NCBI RefSeq assembly: GCF_018861905.1
Contig: NZ_JAHLDU010000001.1
Coordinates: forward strand, 248,001-312,000
Reading direction: 5' to 3'
DNA length: 64,000 nt
Source of the DNA: Clostridium sp. DSM 17811
GTDB lineage: Bacteria > Bacillota > Clostridia > Clostridiales > Clostridiaceae
The position numbers were made by a program, and so were the translations under genes. The notes under the pieces were generated by a model that had not been told where the DNA came from, did no database searches, and was given only the letters and a program-made list of their open reading frames with translations. Positions 1 to 9,967 of the stretch are shown one piece after another. The first letter of the stretch is position 1, and the number at the start of each line of letters is the position of its first letter.

Positions 1-3000
1 CATAAGCTGCACTAAAAAACTCATTTTCGTCAGTATCTTTGATATAAACAAACATACCTGTATTGTCTTTTGTAACATCTTCCTTCCATCTATAAATCAT
101 AGTTTTATCACGCAAAGCATATCCTGCTCCACTATTAGAAATCATTAGTGAATAATTTCCATTTGAAATTAAATGTGTTTCCGGAGTTTCCGTTTTTGCT
201 GTAGTGTATTTTCTAACTATGATCTTTTGTTTTCCTACCGGAGTGCCTAATACCTTAAATTTACGTTCCCTATCATATACTACCCTCTTAGAAATCTTCT
301 CTTGTAGTAATAACTCTGTAGCTTTTACTTTTGGTAGTGCATGAAATCTTTTTTGTAGAATGTTATTTAATAATACATTATCTAAAGCCATCAAACTCAT
401 ACCTTCGTGATGAATCATAAAACACTTGATTATAGCCTTAGTATCATCTTTAGACATTCTGTTTTTAGTATAATCTACAGCCTCATAAAATCCGTAATTC
501 CCCTCAAGGCCTTCACGCGTAAGTCTTTTAAGATTATCGTAAGCTCCTCTAAAGTCAGTTTGGAGTGCCATGACAGTTGAATATGGTGAAATAACCAATT
601 CATTTTCAAGTCCTGACTTTAATCCTACTCCAGCTACTCCAAACGCTTTATATTGATAATTTAAATTTAAATCAAATTTATAAAATGCAGATTCAGATAT
701 ACCAAAAGGTACCCCTCTTTCACTACAATATTGCTTTTGTGCACCGATTACAGCATTATAAGTTTCATCAAGCATTGTGCCTGGATAATTTTTCATTATA
801 AGCAGTGGCATCATGTACTCAAACATTGTTCCGCTCCAGGAAACTAAACCCTTACTTTTTCCCATGTTAGTCATAGCTCTTCCAAGTTTAAACCAATGTT
901 TTTTAGGAACATCTCCTTTTGCAATAGCAACGAAGCTGGCTTGCCTTGACTCAGAAGCCAATAGATCATAATAACTCTTACCTAGATTATCATTCTCCAC
1001 ATCATATCCAATTCTAAATAGTTCCCTCTCCTCATCATATAACATCTTAAAATCAGTAGCTTCCGCCATAGAATTTAGTTTTTCTTTTAAGCCCTCTATC
1101 TTGCTAATAACAGCTTGAGTTTTCTCTTTTGTTTGTTGTAACAAATCTTTTAATTTTGATAACGATTTATCATTTTTCACTTTGTCACCTAACATATTTA
1201 ATATGTTTGTTGTTTTTTCTGGGATACTAATTATAGCTGCTCCCTCAAGCAAACACCTCATAGACTTAGTAAGTTCCAAATCGGATTCTTTGTCAAAGAC
1301 ATAATCACCCCAAGAAAATAGTTCACTTATTTCCTCTAAATACCCACCTACATCACTTTTTAGTTTTTTATTCCAATATGATTCCATGCAATATTCATTT
1401 TTTTCCATCTCTGCAATATTATTAGATAAATCCCTAAGCATAGTTTTCCAACAATTAAAATCTATTGTTTCACTCTCTATTCTATTTAATACGCCCTGAT
1501 ATAACGATTTAACTTTTGGGTATACCTCTGCTTCTTCAGAAGCAAGCCTCATAGTATCTTCCAATCCCTTAATTTGAGCATGGTTAAACAATGGAGCCTT
1601 CAAATATTCATCTAACGCCTGTGAAACTACCCAAAGGTACCCAACTAAATTACCACTATCAACAGTAGACACATATCTAGGAAAAAGTGGGGTCTTAGTT
1701 TTAGTATCATACCAATTATAAAAGTGGCCTTTGTACATATCCAATTCTTCCATCGACATCATAATTTTATCTATTCTGCTTGTTACATTATTAATTCCAA
1801 TATACCCTAAATCATATGCAACTAAATTTGAGGTTAATTCCATTCCCATATTGGTTGGCGAAGTTCTATGCGCCACTCCATTATGTGGATCTTCTTGGTA
1901 ATTATCTGGCCCAAGCCAATTGTTTTCATCATTTATAAAATCCTCAAAATAAGCCCAAGTTTTCCTGCTAAGTTTTCTTAAGTAATTCTTTTCTTCACTA
2001 GTAATTTCAAAAGATTCAAACTCCCTATCACGACTTATAACATAGGCAATTACGGGACTTAAAAACCAAATCACACAAGAAGGTATGCTAAGAAATCCAA
2101 CACTCATACTTGCATTAAATGATATAACTAGAATTAAAACTGAAATTGCACTACCAACCCACATATCTTCTATGAAATTTTTAAGTTTCTTACCAACTTT
2201 TACTTCAACATCCGCCGCTGACCGCCACTCTAATAAGTTTTTTTTACTTATTAGTACTCTGTATAGTGTTCTAATTATAGCATCCGTCATCATATATGCT
2301 TGATAAGGTATAAAACAAAAAATCAAAAATACCTGTTCGATAGCCATCTTACTATTTTCAATTTTGCCAGATAAACTTACCCCTAAAGCAGGAGAAACTA
2401 CAGCTTCGCTTACGTCAAAAAGTATAGGTGCTAAAATAGCTACGAAAGCTGCAATAACCCATTTATCCGTACTATCTGGCAATACTCCGCCTAAAGCAAG
2501 TATAAGCAAAATCGTAACGGAAGGTGCAATTAAACTTCTTCTTAAGTTATCGAATATCTTCCATTTAGATATTTTGTTTAATGGTGAAGACTTTTTAAGC
2601 CAACGTAATAATTGCCAATCCCCTCTAGTCCATCTGTGTAACCTCATAGCACTAGCGTTATAATAAGATGGGTATCCATCTATAAATTCCACATCAGTAA
2701 CTAATGCGGTCCTAACATATGAACCCTCAAGCAGGTCATGACTTAATACAGCATTTTCAGGTATTTCATCCTTTAACATATAGTTAAAGACATCTACATT
2801 GTAAATACCTTTACCAGTAAAAATGCCCTCCCCAAATAAATCTTGATATACATCAGAGACCGCGGTAGTATAAATATCTATACCTGTTTCACCAGAAAAA
2901 ATCTTTGAAAATATAGTTTTGTTTGCGCTAAGAATAGACACTCCTATTCTTGGTTGCATTAGACCATATCCTCTGATTACTCTCTTTTTATTATTGTCTA

Positions 3001-5005
3001 TAACAGCATTATTAAGTGGATGTGCCATAGCCCCTATTAGTTTTTTCGCAGAGTCCCTTGGAAGTTTTGTATCTGAATCTAAAGTAATAACATATTTAAC
3101 CATTCTGAGATCCTCTGCATTATTACTCATTACATTGTAACTAGTATTCTGCTTACCTCTTAAAAACTCATTAAACTCCATAAGTTTTCCACGTTTTCTC
3201 TCAAATCCTATCCACTTATTTTCTTTTTCATTATATTGCCTTAATCTATTTAAAAAGAAAAATATTTTTTTACCTGAGATACAATATTTTTTATTTAATT
3301 TCTCTATTTCTAAAAGTCCAACATCAACTATCTCTTTATCGGATACTTCATCTTTAGTATCACTATCCTTAAAGTCACCAAGAAGTGCAAAGAATAGATT
3401 GCTTTGCGAATTCGCTAAATAGTATATTTCTAAATCCTTTACTAATTCAATTACCCTAGAAGCATTATTTAATAAAGTAGGAATTACTACAACTGTACTA
3501 TATTTTTCTGGTATCCCCTCTTCGAAATCCATTTTAGGAATAAATGAGGTCGTACATAGAAGACTTATGCTCCAGTTTAAAATTGAGATTGTTATTTCAC
3601 TACATGGTACTAATATAACAATTACAGCTAGTATATATCTCCATAACTCTTTATCATTATCATTTAATAAGCTGCTTAAAATAATTAAACCCACTATTAA
3701 TAAAGTAACTATACCAATAGTACTTATATAAACATTATCTATATTTTTATTTTTGCAATTTATCAGTTTTTCCATACCAGTACTTTTATACTCTATTTTT
3801 TTCTTTAATTCATCTAGTCCATCATCTATTAGATAATAACCTACATGGTTTTTATAAGTATTATTTTCTGGCATTTCCGTATCATAACAACATTCAATTG
3901 CTTTTTTTGCTATATAAGATTCTGCAAGTTTTGTATGTTTAGATAATTTTTCTATTTCATGTCTATATTTATCCCTTGACTTAAAATCCATTTTTCTATA
4001 AATGTGTGCAGGGTCTTCTCTTAAAATAACCTCTACAGGACTTAACTTTTCGAAATATTTTTTCCAATTTAAACCTTCAATAACTCTTATACTGTTAATA
4101 GAGTTTGCCATAGAAATTTCAAAATTAGCCTCTATTTGATGTTCTAATGCTATGATTTTGTCCGAACTTGTGTCCTGCGCTCCAAGTCTTTCATCTATAA
4201 AATCATAAACCTCCTTAGAATCAATCCCATTGTCCCTTAACAATTTAAGTAATCTTTCCGTGAAGTGCAATGTAAATATATTTTTTTTACTATTTAAAAG
4301 CGATAACTCTATATTTATTTTATCTTCGTTAAAAGCATTAATTAACCTCTCTGCAACTAATTCTGCCTCTTTTTTATCTTCCTCTGCTTTAACAATTTTT
4401 TCAGTTATCTTACTAATATTTTGTATTAATGCTATTCGTAGCATTATAGGTATAGCCCAAAGTTCACCAGATGCCAGTATGGTATTCTTTTGATATGCGC
4501 GAATAAAGTCTTCAATTACATGTTCATCCATTCTACCATCAGTGTGAGATACTATTTCAATGGCAATATGATAAACCCTTGGGTATCCCTTAATAACGCC
4601 CTTGTATATTACCGGTAAATCTTTATAATATGTTTGTGGCATATTATATTTTATACTTTTGTATTCTTTTTCTATTAAATAAAGATTATCCAAAAGCCAT
4701 TCTGCAGCAGGTAACACCTCTTTTTTATTTTTACATTCTTTGTCTATTTTCTCGTATCCTTCTAAAATTTTTGCGTAGCTTCCATCTAAATTACTAATAA
4801 GCTTTTTTTTGCAATTAGTATTTTTTACATCAGAGTAATGACGTGCTATTTCGAAAGCATGTTTTTCCAAATCTTCTCTATTAACATTTATGGTTGGTAC
4901 ATCTTTCAATAAATTTTCTTCTTCATAATGATTTAAATTTTTTCTTACAACTATATAAACTAAAATACTTATTGCAACTATTGCCCCTAATATAACATAT
5001 GGCAT
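1..5005 (-). CDS. ndvB: Cyclic beta-1,2-glucan synthase (NdvB type, GT84), partial at 3' end
   Basis: Reading frame open from ATG at 5005 to the left edge: 1668 codons are visible and the C-terminus lies outside the window. Full-length relatives run to roughly 2800 residues. The start follows an AAAGGGGTG ribosome binding site. A membrane anchor occupies residues 1-20 and more membrane segments lie near 420-470, 820-870 and 890-990. The glycosyltransferase part shows TLDSDTKLPRD near residue 640, SHDLLEG near 753 and a QLLRW motif near 790, as in processive family-84 transferases. The following part has HRTSPTNMG near 1048 and HEGMSLMALD near 1535, typical of the glycoamylase-like middle domain. 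The phosphorylase-like GH94 part should lie beyond the edge. Known members make cyclic or linear beta-1,2-glucan from UDP-glucose at the membrane. The product here is inferred from family. It is transcribed alone. Confidence 0.9.
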   Translation of the reverse strand, partial: MPYVILGAIVAISILVYIVVRKNLNHYEEENLLKDVPTINVNREDLEKHAFEIARHYSDVKNTNCKKKLISNLDGSYAKILEGYEKIDKECKNKKEVLPAAEWLLDNLYLIEKEYKSIKYNMPQTYYKDLPVIYKGVIKGYPRVYHIAIEIVSHTDGRMDEHVIEDFIRAYQKNTILASGELWAIPIMLRIALIQNISKITEKIVKAEEDKKEAELVAERLINAFNEDKINIELSLLNSKKNIFTLHFTERLLKLLRDNGIDSKEVYDFIDERLGAQDTSSDKIIALEHQIEANFEISMANSINSIRVIEGLNWKKYFEKLSPVEVILREDPAHIYRKMDFKSRDKYRHEIEKLSKHTKLAESYIAKKAIECCYDTEMPENNTYKNHVGYYLIDDGLDELKKKIEYKSTGMEKLINCKNKNIDNVYISTIGIVTLLIVGLIILSSLLNDNDKELWRYILAVIVILVPCSEITISILNWSISLLCTTSFIPKMDFEEGIPEKYSTVVVIPTLLNNASRVIELVKDLEIYYLANSQSNLFFALLGDFKDSDTKDEVSDKEIVDVGLLEIEKLNKKYCISGKKIFFFLNRLRQYNEKENKWIGFERKRGKLMEFNEFLRGKQNTSYNVMSNNAEDLRMVKYVITLDSDTKLPRDSAKKLIGAMAHPLNNAVIDNNKKRVIRGYGLMQPRIGVSILSANKTIFSKIFSGETGIDIYTTAVSDVYQDLFGEGIFTGKGIYNVDVFNYMLKDEIPENAVLSHDLLEGSYVRTALVTDVEFIDGYPSYYNASAMRLHRWTRGDWQLLRWLKKSSPLNKISKWKIFDNLRRSLIAPSVTILLILALGGVLPDSTDKWVIAAFVAILAPILFDVSEAVVSPALGVSLSGKIENSKMAIEQVFLIFCFIPYQAYMMTDAIIRTLYRVLISKKNLLEWRSAADVEVKVGKKLKNFIEDMWVGSAISVLILVISFNASMSVGFLSIPSCVIWFLSPVIAYVISRDREFESFEITSEEKNYLRKLSRKTWAYFEDFINDENNWLGPDNYQEDPHNGVAHRTSPTNMGMELTSNLVAYDLGYIGINNVTSRIDKIMMSMEELDMYKGHFYNWYDTKTKTPLFPRYVSTVDSGNLVGYLWVVSQALDEYLKAPLFNHAQIKGLEDTMRLASEEAEVYPKVKSLYQGVLNRIESETIDFNCWKTMLRDLSNNIAEMEKNEYCMESYWNKKLKSDVGGYLEEISELFSWGDYVFDKESDLELTKSMRCLLEGAAIISIPEKTTNILNMLGDKVKNDKSLSKLKDLLQQTKEKTQAVISKIEGLKEKLNSMAEATDFKMLYDEERELFRIGYDVENDNLGKSYYDLLASESRQASFVAIAKGDVPKKHWFKLGRAMTNMGKSKGLVSWSGTMFEYMMPLLIMKNYPGTMLDETYNAVIGAQKQYCSERGVPFGISESAFYKFDLNLNYQYKAFGVAGVGLKSGLENELVISPYSTVMALQTDFRGAYDNLKRLTREGLEGNYGFYEAVDYTKNRMSKDDTKAIIKCFMIHHEGMSLMALDNVLLNNILQKRFHALPKVKATELLLQEKISKRVVYDRERKFKVLGTPVGKQKIIVRKYTTAKTETPETHLISNGNYSLMISNSGAGYALRDKTMIYRWKEDVTKDNTGMFVYIKDTDENEFFSAAY

Positions 5006-5110
5006 TATAAACACCCCTTTAATACTTTTTGTTAATAATCTTTGTAAAGTTTTAGAACTAGTTGAAATTATTATCTCCAACTAATTGTTCAATTATTAGT
5101 AAAAACAACA

Positions 5111-5143
5111 AAAAAACTCACAATTAAATATTGTGAGTTTTTT
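5111..5143 (-). terminator. Intrinsic terminator after the M18 aminopeptidase gene
   Basis: Hairpin with 13-bp arms (5111-5123 with 5131-5143), stem core ACTCACAA/TTGTGAGT and a 7-nt loop. A-rich DNA on both sides gives a U-tract in either direction. It lies just past the stop of the minus-strand gene at 5171. Confidence 0.8.
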
Positions 5144-5170
5144 ATATGGATGTTAATTAGCTAATTAATC

Positions 5171-6472
5171 TTAGATTTTATAAAATTCTTCAAAAGATCT
5201 TGTTACATAAAAATGATCTAATACCCCACCTAATTCTCTTATTGAATGCATAGCCAAAGTTGGACTTCCCATATCTACTGACCGTATATTTAAATGAGTT
5301 GAAGATATCGGCCCTATAGTTGAACCTCCCCTAGCATCAGAACGATTAACAAATTTTTGAATCGGAACGCCTGCCTTTTCGCAAATTAATTCATAAACTG
5401 CATCTGAGTTACTATCAGTTGTATAACTTTGACTGGCACTAATTTTTATAACTGGACCCTTATTAATATATGGTTTGTTTGTTGGGTCATTTTTTTCTGG
5501 ACTATTAGGATGAACAGCATGTGCATTATCTGCAGATATTATAAATGATTTAGATATAGCTCTAAAAAACTCTTCACGATTTTTATGGAGAGAAATTGTA
5601 ATACGTTCTAAAATATCAACCAACATATTTGAGTCAGCTCCCTGCTTTGTTGAACTTCCCACCTCTTCGTTATCAAAACAAACTATTACATTTGTCGCCT
5701 GGACAGACGAGTCCCTAGATATCGCACTTATCCCAGCATGTACCATCGCTAAATCATCCAACCTTGAGCTTGATATAAATTCATTATTAAGTCCGATAAT
5801 TGATCCCTTTTCGTACTCATAAAGGAATAAATCAAAATCTATAATTTGCTTAAGATCTACAGATAATTCTTTCGCAATGGCACTAATAAGATAATTGTTT
5901 TTTTCTAGATTTTCATTAACCATTGAAAGTAATGGCAATAGATCCTTTTGCTTATTTAGCTCAATACCAGTATTAATATTTCTATTCATATGAATAGCTA
6001 AATTAGGAATTATCATAATTGGTCTTTTAATATTTACTAACCTAGTTTCAGGATGCAAAATATCATCACTCTTTAATGTTACTCTACCAGCTATTGATAG
6101 TGGCCTATCCATCCATGTATTTAATATAGGACCACCATAAACTTCTGTATTTAATCTTACATACACATTATCTACTACCATTTCGGGGCTCGGTTTTATT
6201 CTAAAGCTTGGTGAATCTGTGTGTGCTCCAATAATTTTAAAGCCACTTTCCTCAATTTCTCCCTTTCCAACTACAAACGCAGTTAGTGCAGAATCATTTT
6301 TAGTCACAAAATATTTTCCACCTTTTTTAAGCTCCCATTTATCTTCTTCTTTAATTTCCACAAATCCGGCTTTGCTTAAATGCTCTTTAGCCTTTGATAC
6401 AGCATGATATGCTGTTGGACTATCATAAATATAATTAATAAGATTTTGGGCAAATTTTAATTCTTTAGACAT
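5171..6472 (-). CDS. apeB: M18 family aminopeptidase (aspartyl aminopeptidase type)
   Basis: Protein of 433 residues, the usual length for bacterial M18 zinc aminopeptidases, which remove N-terminal acidic or neutral residues from peptides in the cytoplasm. Metal-site motifs are visible in order: GAHTDSPSF, SSRLDDL, CFDNEEVGSS and SADNAHAVHPN, plus a C-terminal segment ending in the family-typical region around MHSIRELGG. The start ATG follows GGAGGAATATAT. It is a single-gene unit with a strong terminator downstream. The substrate is not shown by the sequence. It could be called aspartyl aminopeptidase or simply M18 peptidase. Confidence 0.92.
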   Translation of the reverse strand: MSKELKFAQNLINYIYDSPTAYHAVSKAKEHLSKAGFVEIKEEDKWELKKGGKYFVTKNDSALTAFVVGKGEIEESGFKIIGAHTDSPSFRIKPSPEMVVDNVYVRLNTEVYGGPILNTWMDRPLSIAGRVTLKSDDILHPETRLVNIKRPIMIIPNLAIHMNRNINTGIELNKQKDLLPLLSMVNENLEKNNYLISAIAKELSVDLKQIIDFDLFLYEYEKGSIIGLNNEFISSSRLDDLAMVHAGISAISRDSSVQATNVIVCFDNEEVGSSTKQGADSNMLVDILERITISLHKNREEFFRAISKSFIISADNAHAVHPNSPEKNDPTNKPYINKGPVIKISASQSYTTDSNSDAVYELICEKAGVPIQKFVNRSDARGGSTIGPISSTHLNIRSVDMGSPTLAMHSIRELGGVLDHFYVTRSFEEFYKI

Positions 6473-6645
6473 ATATATTCCTCCAATTAATGCTAAGACA
6501 TATAAGCACCTTGCTTATCTCTATTATTAGTATAACAAATTTCTTGCATAATATTTCTATAAAAGCTAAATAACTGCTATAATTGCTTGTAAGAATTATA
6601 TTTGAATTTTTTTTCAAATTATACAATATAACTAGAGGTGTAAAT

Positions 6646-7830
6646 ATGTTATCAAAATTTTTAATTTCAAAATTCGTAAAAAATTATCAAGATACTACTA
6701 ATAAAAAAGTAAGAGATGATTACGGTTACCTAGGTGGCTCAGTTGGAATTATACTAAATTTAGTACTTTTCACTACAAAATTAATTATAGGAATAATATC
6801 AAATAGTATAGCAATTACAGCAGATGCCTTTAATAATTTATCGGATGTCGCTTCATCAGTTATTACAATTCTAGGTTTTAAACTCGCTAGTAAACCAGCA
6901 GATAGAGAACATCCCTTTGGTCACGGAAGGCTCGAATATATTTCTGGCCTTATAGTGTCGTTTATAGTAATTCTAGTAGGTTTTGAATTTATTAAAACCT
7001 CTTTTGATAGAATAATTCATCCATCCAAAGTAATTTTTAATATTGTACCCTTTATATTAATATTAGCCTCAATAGGTTTTAAACTATGGATTAGTGGGTT
7101 TAATAAGATTATGGGCAAAGCTATAAACTCCTCAGCACTACAAGCCTCTTCAACTGATGCATTAAGCGATGTAGTAAGTTCAAGCTGCGTTGCAATATCA
7201 CTGTTTTTATCTATTTGGATTGATTTTTCAATAGATGGATACATAGGTATCCTGGTATCCCTTATTATAATATATGCCGGATATTCGCTTATAAAAAAGA
7301 CAATGAACCCGCTTCTTGGTGAATCTCCTGATATAGAACTAGTAAACGGTATTCGATCAAAATTACTATCCTTTGATCATATTACAGGTTGCCATGATTT
7401 AGTTATCCATAACTATGGTCCCGGCCGATGTATGGGATCTATTCATGCCGAAGTTCCTTGTGATATGTCTATAGTGAAAATCCACGAAATTATAGACGAA
7501 GCTGAAAAAGAAATTTCTGATGAATTTAGTCTATATTTAGTTATTCACATGGATCCTATAAATAAAACGGACAAGGAAGTTAACGCATCGCGATTAGAGC
7601 TTTTAAATATATTAAAATCCTTTTCTATAATAAAATCAATTCATGACTTTAGAATTGTAGGCGAAGGCGATCATAAAAATTTAATATTTGATGTCGTAAT
7701 TGATTTCGATCCTAAATTTTCAGAAAGTGATGAGCTTAAACTTCAAGATGATATTAATGTAGCTCTTAAAAAATCTTACCCTTATTATAATGCTGTTATG
7801 ACAATTGATAGAGATTATATAGGTGTATAA
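6646..7830 (+). CDS. Cation diffusion facilitator (CDF) metal exporter, probably Mn(II) type
   Basis: Membrane protein of 394 residues with six predicted membrane helices and a cytoplasmic tail. The start is ATG 6646, preceded by AGAGGTG; the frame is open further upstream to 6583 but has no ribosome site there. The transport-site helices read DAFNNLSD and STDALSD, so the four metal-binding positions are N-x3-D and D-x3-D. Zinc exporters such as CzcD have His at two of these positions; the manganese exporter MntE of streptococci is reported to have an Asn-Asp/Asp-Asp set. I therefore infer Mn(II) export, but only family membership is firm. The tail is longer than in FieF, with a second ferredoxin-like half after residue 300. 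It stands alone on the plus strand. Confidence 0.88.
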   Translation: MLSKFLISKFVKNYQDTTNKKVRDDYGYLGGSVGIILNLVLFTTKLIIGIISNSIAITADAFNNLSDVASSVITILGFKLASKPADREHPFGHGRLEYISGLIVSFIVILVGFEFIKTSFDRIIHPSKVIFNIVPFILILASIGFKLWISGFNKIMGKAINSSALQASSTDALSDVVSSSCVAISLFLSIWIDFSIDGYIGILVSLIIIYAGYSLIKKTMNPLLGESPDIELVNGIRSKLLSFDHITGCHDLVIHNYGPGRCMGSIHAEVPCDMSIVKIHEIIDEAEKEISDEFSLYLVIHMDPINKTDKEVNASRLELLNILKSFSIIKSIHDFRIVGEGDHKNLIFDVVIDFDPKFSESDELKLQDDINVALKKSYPYYNAVMTIDRDYIGV

Positions 7831-8065
7831 AATCAAAAGATATATTTTGCTACAAATGCATTTCACGTAATTTATACCTTTTTTGCGTTTTGAATTATTA
7901 TTCCTATACAGTTATGACAGATATATATAGCGAATCCTACACACTCTTATATTATATAATTATATTGCTTTTAATTTAAATTATGTTATATTCAGTACAT
8001 AACAAAGTATAATTTAACATCCATCTGTGTTTACCTAACAAATTAAAGGGAGGTTATTTTACAAA

Positions 8066-8341
8066 ATGCCTAATTTAAATAATGTTGACCCAATGGGATT
8101 AGTCCTATTTACTTTACCACTATTAATATTTGTACTATCTATAGCAATGCAATTTATATTTAAAAAAAGATTAGTTATTTTATTTACTACCTTTGTATGC
8201 TGTTTAGTTGCTACATTTACTATGTTTAATTCAAGTTTTTTAATTTACTGTTTTATATATACATTGATTTCATTACTTGGAACCCTTCTAGGAGATGTAA
8301 TTCTTAAAACCAAAAATAACTTTATTAGAAAAAGAAAATAA
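8066..8341 (+). CDS. Small membrane protein, DUF2651 (YbeF)-like
   Basis: Ninety-one residues with three hydrophobic segments (about 12-30, 35-52 and 56-75) and a basic tail ending FIRKRK. The ribosome site AAGGGAGGT lies 11 nt before the ATG, and a strong terminator follows, so this is a real short gene. The pattern of hydrophobic stretches and the VLSIAMQFIFKK segment recall the DUF2651/YbeF family of Bacillus, judged from memory only. The function is unknown. It is monocistronic and convergent with lysA. Confidence 0.7.
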   Translation: MPNLNNVDPMGLVLFTLPLLIFVLSIAMQFIFKKRLVILFTTFVCCLVATFTMFNSSFLIYCFIYTLISLLGTLLGDVILKTKNNFIRKRK

Positions 8342-8363
8342 ACTATAATATGCTGAAATACAA

Positions 8364-8400
8364 ATCAAAGGAACCCAAAATGGGTTCCTTTGATTTTTTC
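8364..8400 (+). terminator. Strong intrinsic terminator
   Basis: A 14-bp perfect stem (8364-8377 with 8381-8394), a 3-nt loop, then TTTTT. It ends the small membrane protein gene and borders repeat A1 directly. Confidence 0.92.
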
Positions 8401-8404
8401 ATAT

Positions 8405-8615
8405 TATTATCTTCTTTTGCGAATGTAGAATTCTCGTGAGCCTGACAGGACACATAACAATTAATAATTGTTATGTCCCCCAGAGAACTGCCCAGAGGTT
8501 CAGGCTAGCGAACCCACAGGACAACCAGGGTGAGCGGTAGAGAATTCTACATAAGCAAAAGATTAGAGTTTCTTAATGAAATTTCACGTTTCGAGCTCGT
8601 ATTGCAATGCATGCT
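8405..8615. repeat. Interspersed inverted repeat, family A, copy 1 (left arm shortened)
   Basis: Long imperfect inverted repeat with arms meeting at GTAGAATTCTC (about 8425) and GAGAATTCTAC (about 8540). The right arm runs on to about 8615; the left arm is cut short at the neighbouring terminator. The core holds GCCTGA (8440-8445) paired with TCAGGC (8500-8505), followed by TAGCGAACC, as in the other two copies. Between the two halves of this stem sits the 49-nt submodule at 8452-8500. No open reading frame is present. It lies between convergent genes (small membrane protein and lysA). Confidence 0.8.
8452..8500 (+). repeat. 49-nt submodule nested in repeat A1
   Basis: Contains the palindrome CATAACAATT-A-ATAATTGTTATG, then two spaced CCCAGAG units. 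A near-identical 49-nt block occurs at 28758-28806 inside repeat A2, but at a different place in the element, and it is absent from A3. Confidence 0.75.
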
Positions 8616-8639
8616 GGAGAATTTAGATACTTTTGTTAT

Positions 8640-9938
8640 CTATAAACATACTTCGTTACTAATCATTTCTTTGTATGTTTGTCTTTTGCATATTATTTTG
8701 TGATTACCTTCATTAACTAAAACTACTGGAGCCTTAGGTATTTTATTGTAATTACTACTCATTGAATAGCCATAAGCACCAGTTGATAATAAAGCCATAA
8801 GATCTCCACTATCCACCTTTGGTAGATTAACACCCTCAAGGAGTATATCCCCACTTTCGCAGCACTTACCTGCAATTGTAACTACCTCCATACATGGTCC
8901 ACTTATTTTATTTGCAAGCACACATTGATATTGTGCATTATACAAAGCTGGTCTTATATTATCAGTCATTCCACCATCTACTGCCACATACTTTCTAACG
9001 TCTGGAATATCCTTTATAGCACCTACAGTATATAGTGTTATCCCTGCATTAGCTACAATTGATCTACCAGGTTCTATAACAAGAATGGGCTGTTTTATTC
9101 CATATTCTTTGCAACAAACTTTAGTCTCCTCAAGTATAACTGAGCAAAATTCTTCTATTTCCTTAGGCTCATCACCCTCATCATAATAAACGCCAAATCC
9201 TCCACCTAAATCTAATTCTTCTATATCATAATTAAACTTATCTTTTATATGTTTAATTACAGTTGTCATTATATTTACTGCTTCTCTATAAGGTTCTACT
9301 TCGAAAATTTGAGACCCTATATGACAATGAAGTCCTGCTAGTTTTATACTAGGTAAACTTAAAGCAATCCTTATAACTTCTTCAAGCTCATTTTTTAATA
9401 TAGTAAATCCAAACTTTGAGTCAATCTGTCCAGTTTTTATGTAATCATGAGTATGGGCTTCTATACCAGGAGTTACTCTAAGAATAACCCGTTGAATAAT
9501 ACCTTTTTCCTTTGCATTTTCATTGATAATTTCCATTTCATGAAGATTATCTACCACAAAGGTTCCAACTCCAAGTTCTATTGCCATTTTAATTTCATCA
9601 ATTGTTTTATTATTACCATGAAAATATATGTTTTCTAGTGGAAATTTAGCCTTATAAGCAGTATATAATTCTCCTCCAGAAACTACATCTAAATATAAAC
9701 CTTCACCTTTTATAATTTCACACATTGCAATAGTTAAAAATGCTTTCCCTGCATAAGCTACCTTATTATGTTCGCTCTTAGCTTTAAAAGATTTATAGAA
9801 TCTTCTACAATTATCTCGTATAAGCTGTTCATCCATTATGTAAAGTGGAGTACCATACTCCTTTGCTAGTACCTGTGCACTTACACCTGCAATACTTAAC
9901 GTATTATTCTCATTTTTTACGTTGCCGAAAAATCTCAC
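8640..9938 (-). CDS. lysA: Diaminopimelate decarboxylase
   Basis: Catalyses the last step of lysine synthesis, meso-diaminopimelate to L-lysine, using pyridoxal phosphate. The protein has 432 residues, the usual length. Visible motifs: VAYAGKAF with the cofactor lysine near residue 65, HCHIGSQI, LGGGFGVYY, EPGRSIVANAG and the substrate-site CCESGD that completes the dimer active site. The start is GTG at 9938 behind GGAGGG; the nearby ATG runs straight into TGA, so GTG decides the frame. It lies 29 nt after lysC and shares its riboswitch-controlled transcript. Repeat A1 lies just past the stop. Confidence 0.96.
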   Translation of the reverse strand: MRFFGNVKNENNTLSIAGVSAQVLAKEYGTPLYIMDEQLIRDNCRRFYKSFKAKSEHNKVAYAGKAFLTIAMCEIIKGEGLYLDVVSGGELYTAYKAKFPLENIYFHGNNKTIDEIKMAIELGVGTFVVDNLHEMEIINENAKEKGIIQRVILRVTPGIEAHTHDYIKTGQIDSKFGFTILKNELEEVIRIALSLPSIKLAGLHCHIGSQIFEVEPYREAVNIMTTVIKHIKDKFNYDIEELDLGGGFGVYYDEGDEPKEIEEFCSVILEETKVCCKEYGIKQPILVIEPGRSIVANAGITLYTVGAIKDIPDVRKYVAVDGGMTDNIRPALYNAQYQCVLANKISGPCMEVVTIAGKCCESGDILLEGVNLPKVDSGDLMALLSTGAYGYSMSSNYNKIPKAPVVLVNEGNHKIICKRQTYKEMISNEVCL

Positions 9939-9967
9939 ATAAATCCCTCCTTATATCAATATATTAT

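Noticed and set aside
8405-8615. CRISPR-like or integron-like array at the family A elements
   Set aside because: No regular direct repeats with unique spacers; the structure is one inverted repeat with a core hairpin.
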